Positions 1-5,093 of a DNA stretch of 7,706 nt are shown here, one piece after another. The notes under the pieces are model-generated. The model searched no databases and had not been told where the DNA came from. It saw only the letters and a program-made list of their open reading frames with translations. Source of the stretch: GCA-002731945 sp036344135 (lineage in GTDB: Bacteria > Pseudomonadota > Alphaproteobacteria > MED-G09); the NCBI GenBank assembly GCA_036344135.1, contig JAYYUG010000030.1, positions 1 to 7,706 of the forward strand. Direction: 5' to 3'. Every line of letters starts with the position of its first letter. Within the stretch, counting starts at the first letter, position 1. A program made the translations under genes and the position numbers.

Positions 1-137
1 TAAATTAAATAATAATCCAAAGTTAACAATTCTTGATCTAATGTTAGAGATTAGTGGTATTACACTTTTTTATTATTTAAACTCTATTCTAATTTTCAAT
101 AGTCTCGTTGATTCAAAAAAATTAGAAGGGGAATATA

Positions 138-569
138 ATGAACAATTTAATATTAAATCCAGTACTGTGTATGGCTGTTTTAACTTTTTTTATGATGATT
201 TGGATGTATGCCACAAGAATTCCTGCATCAAGAACTCTTGAGGAAAAAGGAATAGATCTTCAAGATTTATCTCACCCATCAAAATTAAGTGGTATTTTTC
301 CAAGTAAAGTAGAAAGAGTGGCAGATAATTATAATCATCTATTTGAACAACCAACTGTTTTCTATGCAATTATTTTTATAATTTGGGCACTCCAATTAAC
401 TGACAGTTTTTATATTAATTGTGCATGGCTTTATTTTATCATTCGTCTGGTTCATTCAATTTTTCAATCAACCTTAAATATGGTTTGGGTCAGATTTGGA
501 TTATTTATGATAAGTTGGATTATATTAGCATTGATGATTTTTAGGGTAAGCTTTGCTGTAATATTATAA
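138..569 (+). CDS. MAPEG family integral membrane protein
   Basis: This 143-residue protein fits the MAPEG family (membrane-associated proteins in eicosanoid and glutathione metabolism; usually 130-150 residues, four membrane helices). Hydrophobic segments lie at about 8-26, 73-89, 93-112 and 120-142. Between helices 1 and 2 is a polar stretch ending in ADNYNHLFEQP (62-72), which matches the family's conserved N/E-containing entry to helix 2. RLVHSIFQ (103-110) is the counterpart of the R-x-x-H motif in helix 3. The ATG is supported by AAGGGG at 126-131, six bases upstream. Some MAPEG members are glutathione transferases or peroxidases, but this bacterial branch is uncharacterised, so no substrate is claimed. 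The gene converges on the osmC-like gene. A tRNA-like relic and a possible terminator lie just downstream. Family call is confident; function is unknown. Confidence 0.85.
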   Translation: MNNLILNPVLCMAVLTFFMMIWMYATRIPASRTLEEKGIDLQDLSHPSKLSGIFPSKVERVADNYNHLFEQPTVFYAIIFIIWALQLTDSFYINCAWLYFIIRLVHSIFQSTLNMVWVRFGLFMISWIILALMIFRVSFAVIL

Positions 570-571
570 CA

Positions 572-741
572 CTTTGGACGTCTGGATGTTAGGGATTTGA
601 ACTCACAGCTCCAACTCCCTAATAAGGGTATCTCGAAGATTTTATAATGCAAGAATTCTCAATTTATTACAAGAATCCGCCGAAAGTTAGAGCTCTAAAT
701 ATGACAAAAATATCTCACTAAGATACCGCTTAAGTCCAAAG
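572..741. repeat. 8-bp inverted repeat bounding tRNA-like copy 1
   Basis: CTTTGGAC at 572-579 is matched by GTCCAAAG at 734-741, enclosing the tRNA-like element. A second, inner pair is GGTATCT (627-633) with AGATACC (721-727). The arrangement has the outline of a small non-autonomous element, but no clean target-site duplication is visible and an 8-bp match could occur by chance. Confidence 0.3.
583..690 (-). repeat. Decayed class II tRNA-like element, copy 1 (tRNA-Leu-like)
   Basis: Read on the minus strand, this spacer resembles a degraded tRNA-Leu. Near the 5' end is GGCGGATT (about 674-681), like the TGGCGGAATT of bacterial tRNA-Leu. TTGAGAA follows as a possible anticodon loop with GAG, then a small hairpin CCCT-TATT-AGGG (617-628) where the long variable arm would be, then GAGTTCAAATCCC (about 592-604) as the T-arm. 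The acceptor strands do not pair and the T-stem has mismatches, so I do not call a functional tRNA. It shares AGAATTC-T/A-CAATT (652-664), a following ATT-rich stretch and AATCC-R-CC with the spacer at 2799-2881, which supports a common origin. A tRNA search with a covariance model would be expected to score it low or as a pseudogene. Confidence 0.5.
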
Positions 742-775
742 AATATTCAAATTTTTATTCTTTTTCGTTTTTTTT
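738..775 (+). terminator. Possible rho-independent terminator for the MAPEG gene
   Basis: AAAGAATA (738-745) pairs perfectly with TATTCTTT (756-763) across a 10-base loop. A T-rich tail follows, with eight T at 768-775. The stem is almost all A-T, so it is weak. It lies about 170 bases beyond the MAPEG stop codon, which would leave the tRNA-like element in the transcript in antisense orientation. Confidence 0.35.
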
Positions 776-777
776 AA

Positions 778-1185
778 TCATGGCCCATAACTAAATTGGA
801 TATTTTGAATTAAATCCTCAGAAAGACTTTTTGCTACAGGGCAATTTATTGCTGCTTTTTCAAGAAATTTCTTATATTTAAAATCGTAATCACTAGGGAA
901 ATAAAATTTGATTTTAATTTCAATAATCCGTCTAGGATCAACACCCATAAGCTTATTAACCTCAGCACGGGTTCCATTTATATCTATATTATAACGATTA
1001 GCTGTAATTCCCATGACAGTTAACATACAATTAGCTAAAGAAGTTGCCACTAAATCTGTGGGTGAAAATGCTTCTCCTTTTCCATTATTATCAATAGGAG
1101 CATCGGTCTTAACCTTGTTGCCTGACTGGATATGCTTACTTTCCGTTCTTAGATTTCCATAATAAAAAACTTCTGAAGTTATCAT
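778..1185 (-). CDS. OsmC/Ohr-family protein (probable thiol peroxidase)
   Basis: This 135-residue protein matches the OsmC fold in length and motifs. The helix carrying the first cysteine reads FSPTDLVATSLANCM (40-54), with Cys53. The second cysteine lies in NCPVAKSL (114-121), with Cys115. Family members use two such cysteines to reduce organic hydroperoxides, and both are present. An early Arg (R13) may be the family's active-site arginine. The sequence is closer to the general OsmC-like (YhfA type) group than to Ohr, so the exact substrate is unknown. The protein should be cytoplasmic. The ATG is preceded by AAAGGAA (complement of 1191-1197). It lies 45 bp downstream of the Dke1-like cupin on the same strand, so the two are probably co-transcribed. 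A peroxide-removing role next to an O2-using iron enzyme would make sense, but that is inference. Confidence 0.85.
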   Translation of the reverse strand: MITSEVFYYGNLRTESKHIQSGNKVKTDAPIDNNGKGEAFSPTDLVATSLANCMLTVMGITANRYNIDINGTRAEVNKLMGVDPRRIIEIKIKFYFPSDYDFKYKKFLEKAAINCPVAKSLSEDLIQNIQFSYGP

Positions 1186-1230
1186 TTTATTTCCTTTCTT
1201 CTGAACATTTTTATTAAAATAGCATAGAAA

Positions 1231-1692
1231 TTATTTTGCTTCCCATGCTGCCTGCGCATCTTGCCATGTCACAAGAGCTAAAGTATTTTGATCTTCGTCA
1301 ATAAAATTCAAAGGTCCCAAAAAAGTCATATAAAATTCACTGTCTTCTTTAAAAAAGGTCTTATCATGTTGTGCATTACAGGGTTCATAACCATAACCAG
1401 GCGCTATAGCAGTTGATCCTCCGTCACCGTCTCCTCCTCTGACTTCCATGTATCCTTTTGTTAAGAAATACTCACCTGGACCAATGTGAATATGTCTATT
1501 AAAAGAAGATCCAGCAGGGCAATCAAAAATAGCCGTCCACGCACCTGTTTCTGGTGAAACATTTAACAGTTTCCATTTTATTGGTCCCTCACATAATCCT
1601 TCAGGAAATGATACCCATTCCAATTCCTCTATTTGAACGTATCTTCCGTCAAGGGGGTTTTGGTGACTAACCTCATGTGATATATTGCTCAT
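1231..1692 (-). CDS. Dke1-like cupin, acetylacetone-cleaving dioxygenase homologue
   Basis: This 153-residue single-domain cupin closely resembles, from memory, the acetylacetone dioxygenase Dke1 of Acinetobacter johnsonii (EC 1.13.11.50), which is also about 153 residues. Dke1 uses Fe(II) held by three histidines to cleave beta-dicarbonyls with O2, giving a carboxylate and methylglyoxal. Here HIHIGPGEYFLTKG supplies His67 and His69, and His109 completes the triad. Each is offset by five from the Dke1 ligands at 62, 64 and 104. Glu103 matches the Dke1 Glu98 near the active site. Segments SPETGAWTAIF (46-56) and FYMTFLGPLNFID (120-132) also look shared. The start is set by GGGAGAG (complement of 1697-1703). 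It is probably the first gene of an operon with the osmC-like gene and is divergent from the SDR gene. The natural substrate is unknown; acetylacetone itself is unlikely in nature. Confidence 0.8.
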   Translation of the reverse strand: MSNISHEVSHQNPLDGRYVQIEELEWVSFPEGLCEGPIKWKLLNVSPETGAWTAIFDCPAGSSFNRHIHIGPGEYFLTKGYMEVRGGDGDGGSTAIAPGYGYEPCNAQHDKTFFKEDSEFYMTFLGPLNFIDEDQNTLALVTWQDAQAAWEAK

Positions 1693-1719
1693 CTTACTCT
1701 CCCGTTTTGCTTTAAATAC

Positions 1720-1747
1720 AGTGTACTAAACTTAATTTAGAATGCAA
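1720..1747 (-). promoter_or_regulatory. Weak candidate promoter for the cupin-osmC operon with an embedded inverted repeat
   Basis: On the minus strand, TTGCAT (1742-1747) and TACACT (1720-1725) are 16 bases apart, a possible -35/-10 pair with only partial consensus matches (3/6 and 4/6). The spacer is almost exactly filled by the inverted repeat CTAAA-CTTAA-TTTAG (1726-1740), a position where a repressor would block RNA polymerase. The region is AT-rich, so chance is a real alternative. Confidence 0.25.
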
Positions 1748-1783
1748 ATTATGGAAATAACTATAGGACTAATATCCAAATAT

Positions 1784-1799
1784 TTACTTATTGAAGTAA
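1784..1799. promoter_or_regulatory. Inverted repeat upstream of the SDR gene (possible operator)
   Basis: TTACTT (1784-1789) and AAGTAA (1794-1799) form a perfect 6-bp inverted repeat around ATTG. It lies in the 171-bp divergent spacer between the cupin and SDR starts, about 65 bases before the preferred SDR start. The position suits a regulator site or part of the 5' leader; no regulator gene is in the window. Confidence 0.25.
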
Positions 1800-1851
1800 T
1801 TAAGATTATTTGAATATGGAACAATACTCCTTTAATCTTATTTATTCAGAT

Positions 1852-1857
1852 GAGGAG
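1852..1857 (+). promoter_or_regulatory. Shine-Dalgarno site deciding the SDR start
   Basis: GAGGAG at 1852-1857 is spaced six bases from the ATG at 1864. The reading frame is open further upstream (TTG at 1810, ATG at 1816), but those starts have no comparable ribosome-binding site. The Rossmann strand begins directly at the 1864 start. Confidence 0.8.
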
Positions 1858-1863
1858 AATGAT

Positions 1864-2778
1864 ATGAAGGTATTTATGACCGGTACCACAGGCCACGCTG
1901 GAAGTGTTGCGCTAGATCATTTTGTCAATGAAGGCCATGAGGTATTCGCACTAGTGCGACCACATCACATTCCTAATTTAATAAAACGGAAACGCGTTAA
2001 CTGGATTGCAGGAGATTTTGCAGACTCAGAGATTATTTATGACAAAGCAGCTCAAACCGACGCTGCTGTTCATATCGGTGCTTCCCACGACAATGAAATG
2101 GAGCACCTCGATGCTAATGTCATCGCTGCAATCGCAGATGCTTTTAACCAATCTGGGAAAGTATTTGTCTCGACTAGTGCTGACATTGTGTACGGTGACA
2201 CGGGATTGACGCCACGTGATGAGCATGAACCCATCGAAAACCCACCTCCCTTAAGAGCATGGCGTGCTCGTCATGACCTTGAAGTTGTTGCATTATCCGA
2301 GAGTGGTATTCGTGGTGTTGTTCTTCGACCTGGTCTAATTTACGGTCGTGCTGGTGGTTGGCTTTCGGGTTTGATACTTAGAGCTCAACAGACTGGTGTT
2401 TCTCGTTACATCGGCAAAGGTCTTAATCTCACAAGCACAATTCACGTAGACGCGCTAGCTGATTTGTATCTAAAAGCCGTAATCAATGAGTCTGCTGTCG
2501 GAATTTATAACGCAGCTTCCGATGAAGTCGTGTGCAGTAGGGATACCGCACATTTAATTTCCAAATATTATGGGGCAGGAATAAAGGCTATGTCCTGGCC
2601 AATCGAAGAGGCACGCGAAGCGCTAGGAGATTTGGCCGATCTTAGTCTAATCGAGTGTATTGTGTCATCCAATCGTGCTCGTAGTGAACTTAGTTGGCAT
2701 CCTGTTGCACAAAGTCTTACTAGCGAACTGGCAAGTGGTTCGTATCGTAAAGGTCCGCTTATCCCATATCACATGTAG
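1864..2778 (+). CDS. Extended SDR / NAD-dependent epimerase-like protein with altered catalytic dyad
   Basis: The 304-residue protein is an extended short-chain dehydrogenase. A Rossmann start MKVFMTGTTGHAG carries the TGxxGxxG dinucleotide motif at 6-13. VFVSTSADIVYG (100-111) holds the active-site Ser region. LRPGLIYG (154-161) and IHVDALAD (193-200) are typical of the epimerase/dehydratase and vestitone-reductase-like groups. The usual YxxxK dyad appears replaced: the matching stretch reads RAWRARHDLE (131-140), giving Trp133 and His137. Cofactor binding is therefore likely, but classical SDR catalysis is doubtful. Its base composition stands out: 2221-2280 has 32 G+C of 60, whereas 3541-3600 in the next gene has 14 of 60. 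That suggests recent transfer. It is divergent from the cupin gene and stands alone on its strand. Substrate unknown. Confidence 0.8.
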   Translation: MKVFMTGTTGHAGSVALDHFVNEGHEVFALVRPHHIPNLIKRKRVNWIAGDFADSEIIYDKAAQTDAAVHIGASHDNEMEHLDANVIAAIADAFNQSGKVFVSTSADIVYGDTGLTPRDEHEPIENPPPLRAWRARHDLEVVALSESGIRGVVLRPGLIYGRAGGWLSGLILRAQQTGVSRYIGKGLNLTSTIHVDALADLYLKAVINESAVGIYNAASDEVVCSRDTAHLISKYYGAGIKAMSWPIEEAREALGDLADLSLIECIVSSNRARSELSWHPVAQSLTSELASGSYRKGPLIPYHM

Positions 2779-2798
2779 AAATCTAATTAAAAGATGAT

Positions 2799-2881
2799 TG
2801 GAAGGCAAGATATGAACCTAAGACAATAAGTCCTTCGGCCAGTAGTGTGAGAATTCACAATTATTGTTAATCCACCATTAC
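2799..2881 (-). repeat. Decayed class II tRNA-like element, copy 2
   Basis: On the minus strand, TGGTGGATTAAC (about 2868-2879) resembles the tRNA-Leu positions 8-16. An AATTGTGAATTCT stretch lies where the anticodon arm would be, and TTAGGTTCATATCTTGC (about 2803-2819) makes a T-arm with four of five stem pairs (two G-T). The acceptor strands do not pair. The forward AGAATTCACAATT (2850-2862) matches 652-664 in copy 1 at 12 of 13 bases, and AATCC-R-CC follows in both. Like copy 1, it lies just after the stop codon of a plus-strand gene and points the opposite way. It is more likely a relic or tRNA-derived repeat than a working tRNA. Confidence 0.45.
2823..2867. other. Nested inverted repeats within tRNA-like copy 2
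   Basis: ACAATAA (2823-2829) pairs with TTATTGT (2861-2867). Inside lies a second perfect hairpin, TGTGA (2846-2850) with TCACA (2855-2859) around GAAT. The outer stem has no counterpart in a tRNA cloverleaf, so the present sequence favours another fold. The inner repeat looks like a CRP half-site pair, but its spacing is four, not six. Confidence 0.4.
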
Positions 2882-2930
2882 GATATTTTTTAGATGTGAA
2901 TTGTCAGCTTTTTCAAGTACTCCATTAATG

Positions 2931-2950
2931 TATAAAAATTAATTTTTATA
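2931..2950. promoter_or_regulatory. 20-bp perfect palindrome upstream of the OYE gene
   Basis: TATAAAAATT (2931-2940) is followed immediately by its exact reverse complement (2941-2950), entirely A+T. It ends four bases before a possible -35 box. This could be a dimeric regulator site or an AT-rich melting or cruciform element. Because only A and T are involved, chance cannot be dismissed. Confidence 0.4.
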
Positions 2951-2954
2951 GTTA

Positions 2955-2983
2955 TTGGCAATAATAATTCTATTATTTAGATT
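2955..2983 (+). promoter_or_regulatory. Candidate promoter of the OYE-crotonase pair
   Basis: TTGGCA (2955-2960, 5/6 to consensus) and TAGATT (2978-2983, 4/6) are separated by 17 bases. The start of transcription would fall about 20 bases before the OYE start codon, just ahead of the AAAAGGA ribosome-binding site at 2994-3000. Confidence 0.35.
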
Positions 2984-3010
2984 TGTTGGTCTCAAAAGGA
3001 AATACAGCTA

Positions 3011-4090
3011 TTGATACAAAAATTAAATGATAAAATTATCTTTCCGTGTGGAATTTCTATGAAGAATCGATTCATGCTGGCACCCCTTACAAACACACAA
3101 AGTCATGAAGACGGTTGTTTGTCTGATGAAGAATTTAATTGGTTAACATTAAGAGCTAAAGGTAATTTTGGTTTAACAATGTCCTGTGCCTCTCACGTTC
3201 AAGAAATAGGTAAAGGTTTTTCAGGTCAATTAGGAATATTTAATGATAACCACATAGAGGGATTGAAAAGATTAACTGATCAAATAAAGTCTTATAATAG
3301 TCTTGCGGTTGCCCAACTTCATCATGCAGGCATGAGATCTCCAGAGGATATAATTGGAGAAAAACCTGTATGTCCTTCTGCAAATGAAAAAACCAATTCT
3401 AGAGCATTATCTCTGGATGAGGTTAAACGTTTACGTGATGACTTCATTAATGCAGCCTTAAGAGCAAAAAAATCAGGTTATGAAGGTGTAGAAATACATG
3501 GAGCCCATGGTTATATCCTGTGTCAATTTTTGAGCTCAACAATAAATAAAAGGAAAGATGAATATGGAGGTTCATTAGAAAATAGATCCAGAATAATATT
3601 TGAGATAGTTGAAGGAATTAGAGAAAATTGTGGAAATAATTTTTTATTGGGAGTAAGGCTTTCAGCAGAAAGATTTGGGGTAAAACTGCGTGAGATTAAA
3701 ATAATATGCCAAAGATTAATTAATGAACAAAATATAGATTTTTTAGACATGTCATTATGGGATTCATTTAAGCATCCAAATGAAGATAGGCATAAAGAAA
3801 AAACCTTACTTCAACATTTTACAGAATTAGATTTTAAAGATGTTTTATTGACGGTGGCTGGAAATATCAGGACTGGTCAAAATGTAAATGATATTATTAA
3901 TTCTGGAGTTGATTTTGTAACAGTTGGTAGAGCAGCAATATTACATCATGACTTTCCGGTCAAAGTAATGGAAAACCCAAATTTTAATCCAATTGATCTC
4001 CCTGCTCCAAAATCTCATCTTAAAAAAGAAGGTTTAAGCGAAAAATTTATTGATTATTTAAAATTTTTTAAAGGCTTCGTCGAAGAATAG
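3011..4090 (+). CDS. NADH:flavin oxidoreductase, old yellow enzyme family
   Basis: The 359-residue protein is a single FMN-binding TIM barrel of the OYE/NADH oxidase family (usually 340-370 residues). It lacks the C-terminal Fe-S and FAD domains of 2,4-dienoyl-CoA reductase. The N-terminal MKNRFMLAPLTN (17-28) is the family's first barrel strand. QLHH (102-105) contributes an FMN contact. EIHGAHGYILCQFLS (161-175) carries the paired histidines (163 and 166). EYGGSLENRSR (184-194), VRLS with Arg216, and TVGRA (304-308) complete the FMN phosphate site. Such enzymes reduce activated C=C bonds with NAD(P)H; the substrate here is unknown. The start is TTG: AAAAGGA lies ten bases upstream, and the first in-frame ATG (codon 17) would cut into the conserved first strand. 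The crotonase gene follows after 57 bp, so the two are probably co-transcribed. Codon use is strongly A+T-rich. Confidence 0.9.
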   Translation: MIQKLNDKIIFPCGISMKNRFMLAPLTNTQSHEDGCLSDEEFNWLTLRAKGNFGLTMSCASHVQEIGKGFSGQLGIFNDNHIEGLKRLTDQIKSYNSLAVAQLHHAGMRSPEDIIGEKPVCPSANEKTNSRALSLDEVKRLRDDFINAALRAKKSGYEGVEIHGAHGYILCQFLSSTINKRKDEYGGSLENRSRIIFEIVEGIRENCGNNFLLGVRLSAERFGVKLREIKIICQRLINEQNIDFLDMSLWDSFKHPNEDRHKEKTLLQHFTELDFKDVLLTVAGNIRTGQNVNDIINSGVDFVTVGRAAILHHDFPVKVMENPNFNPIDLPAPKSHLKKEGLSEKFIDYLKFFKGFVEE

Positions 4091-4147
4091 ATTTAGAAAA
4101 TTTAACCAAACCTGTTAATGTGAACAATAGCGTGGAGTAAATTAAAC

Positions 4148-4930
4148 ATGAAAACAAAAAATCTAGTTATTTTAGAAAAGGAAGAAGAGGTTTCATTAAT
4201 TAGTCTTAATGACGAAGGTTCTTTTAATTCACTTTCAGTAGATTTACTGAATGAACTGTTTATTGTTTTAAAGGAAGCCGATGACGATGATTCCACAAAG
4301 ACATTAATATTGAGGGGTTTAGGAAGAGGCTTTAGCGCTGGACATAACCTTAAAGAGATTCGAGAAAATCAAGACGAATCTTTTTATAGAAATCTCTTAA
4401 CTTGCTCAAGAAAAGTGATGACAGTTTTATCCAATTTAAGTAAACCGGTAATTGCTGAGGCGCATGGAGTGGCAACTGCGGCAGGATGTCAGTTAGTTGC
4501 TGCATGTGACTTAGCTTATGCTGATACCGAAACCATGTTTGCAACACCGGGGGTAAATATCGGTATATTCTGTCACACACCATTAGTTCCAGTATCAAGA
4601 ACTATAGCTAAAAAACACTCCATGGAAATGCTTCTCTTGGGAGAAATGATAGGAGCGTCTGAAGCCAAAAGATTCGGCTTAATAAATGATATTTTTGAAC
4701 CTAAAGAACTCCACGATAGAGTTATGGCCATTGCTAAAACCATTTCTTCAAAATCTTCTTATATACTCGAAATGGGAAAGGAGACTTTCTATAAGCAGCT
4801 AAATATGGATCTTGAAGAGGCGTATGAATATACTACTGAAAGAATGATAAAGAATTTAAAGGCCGACGACGCAAAAGAGGGGATTAATGCTTTTGTAAAC
4901 AAAAGAGATCCCAAATGGAAAAATTCATAA
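4148..4930 (+). CDS. Enoyl-CoA hydratase/isomerase (crotonase) family protein, ECHDC3-like
   Basis: The 260-residue protein has the full crotonase fold. FSAGHNLKE (62-70) is the first oxyanion-hole and CoA-binding segment. HGVATAAGCQLVAACDLAYA (106-125) is the second oxyanion-hole helix, followed by FATPGVNIGIFCHTPLVPVSR (131-151). The last segment and the later GKETFYKQL (210-218) strongly recall human ECHDC3. Both catalytic glutamates of classical enoyl-CoA hydratase (rat Glu144 and Glu164) are missing: Gln115 and Gly135 occupy those places. It should bind an acyl-CoA but probably does not hydrate enoyl-CoA by the standard mechanism. The start has GGAG at 4134-4137, ten bases upstream. It follows the OYE gene closely, suggesting they act on one substrate set. 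A hairpin with a T-run about 60 bp beyond the stop may end the operon. Confidence 0.88.
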   Translation: MKTKNLVILEKEEEVSLISLNDEGSFNSLSVDLLNELFIVLKEADDDDSTKTLILRGLGRGFSAGHNLKEIRENQDESFYRNLLTCSRKVMTVLSNLSKPVIAEAHGVATAAGCQLVAACDLAYADTETMFATPGVNIGIFCHTPLVPVSRTIAKKHSMEMLLLGEMIGASEAKRFGLINDIFEPKELHDRVMAIAKTISSKSSYILEMGKETFYKQLNMDLEEAYEYTTERMIKNLKADDAKEGINAFVNKRDPKWKNS

Positions 4931-4988
4931 AAACGAGCTTAATCTAATCCTTTTCTTTTAAAGGACTGGCTCCTTATAATTGTCAAAA

Positions 4989-5051
4989 AGTCTTTAGAAT
5001 ATCTACAAATGTATAAAATGGTTTAGATTCCTCTAGGGACTAGCTTTTTTT
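4989..5051 (+). terminator. Probable rho-independent terminator after the crotonase gene
   Basis: AGTCTTTAGA (4989-4998) pairs with TCTAGGGACT (5032-5041) over ten positions, two of them G-T. An inner stem ATCTA (5001-5005) with TAGAT (5024-5028) stacks on it. Seven T follow at 5045-5051. This long hairpin is a reasonable terminator for the OYE-crotonase operon. A smaller alternative, CTAG-GGA-CTAG (5033-5043), abuts the T-run. Confidence 0.45.
5017..5044 (+). repeat. tRNA T-arm-like core (copy 5)
   Basis: AATGGTTTAGATTCCTCTAGG resembles a tRNA T-arm running into a 3' acceptor strand. Unlike the other tRNA-like pieces it reads on the plus strand. The whole folded unit is only 53 bases, too short for a tRNA, and it overlaps the terminator hairpin. 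This is the weakest of the five. Confidence 0.2.
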
Positions 5052-5093
5052 GTTATAAAATATTTCTTCCCTCTTTACTATGTGCGATAAAGA

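Noticed and set aside
2..241. Plus-strand frame open from the window start to 241, overlapping the first MAPEG gene by about 100 bases
   Set aside because: It is low-complexity and A/T-driven, has no ribosome-binding site before its ATG at 41 and no recognisable motif, and it conflicts with the well-supported MAPEG frame. The tail of an upstream gene cannot be fully excluded.
583..690. A functional tRNA gene
   Set aside because: The acceptor strands do not pair, the T-stem has several mismatches and the anticodon stem is poor.
2846..2859. CRP-like binding site TGTGA-N4-TCACA
   Set aside because: The CRP consensus needs a six-base spacer; here it is four, and the repeat lies within a larger hairpin after the SDR gene.
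4948..4965. Hairpin TCCTTT/AAAGGA as the crotonase terminator
   Set aside because: No T-run follows it. The hairpin at 4989-5041 with seven T is a better candidate.
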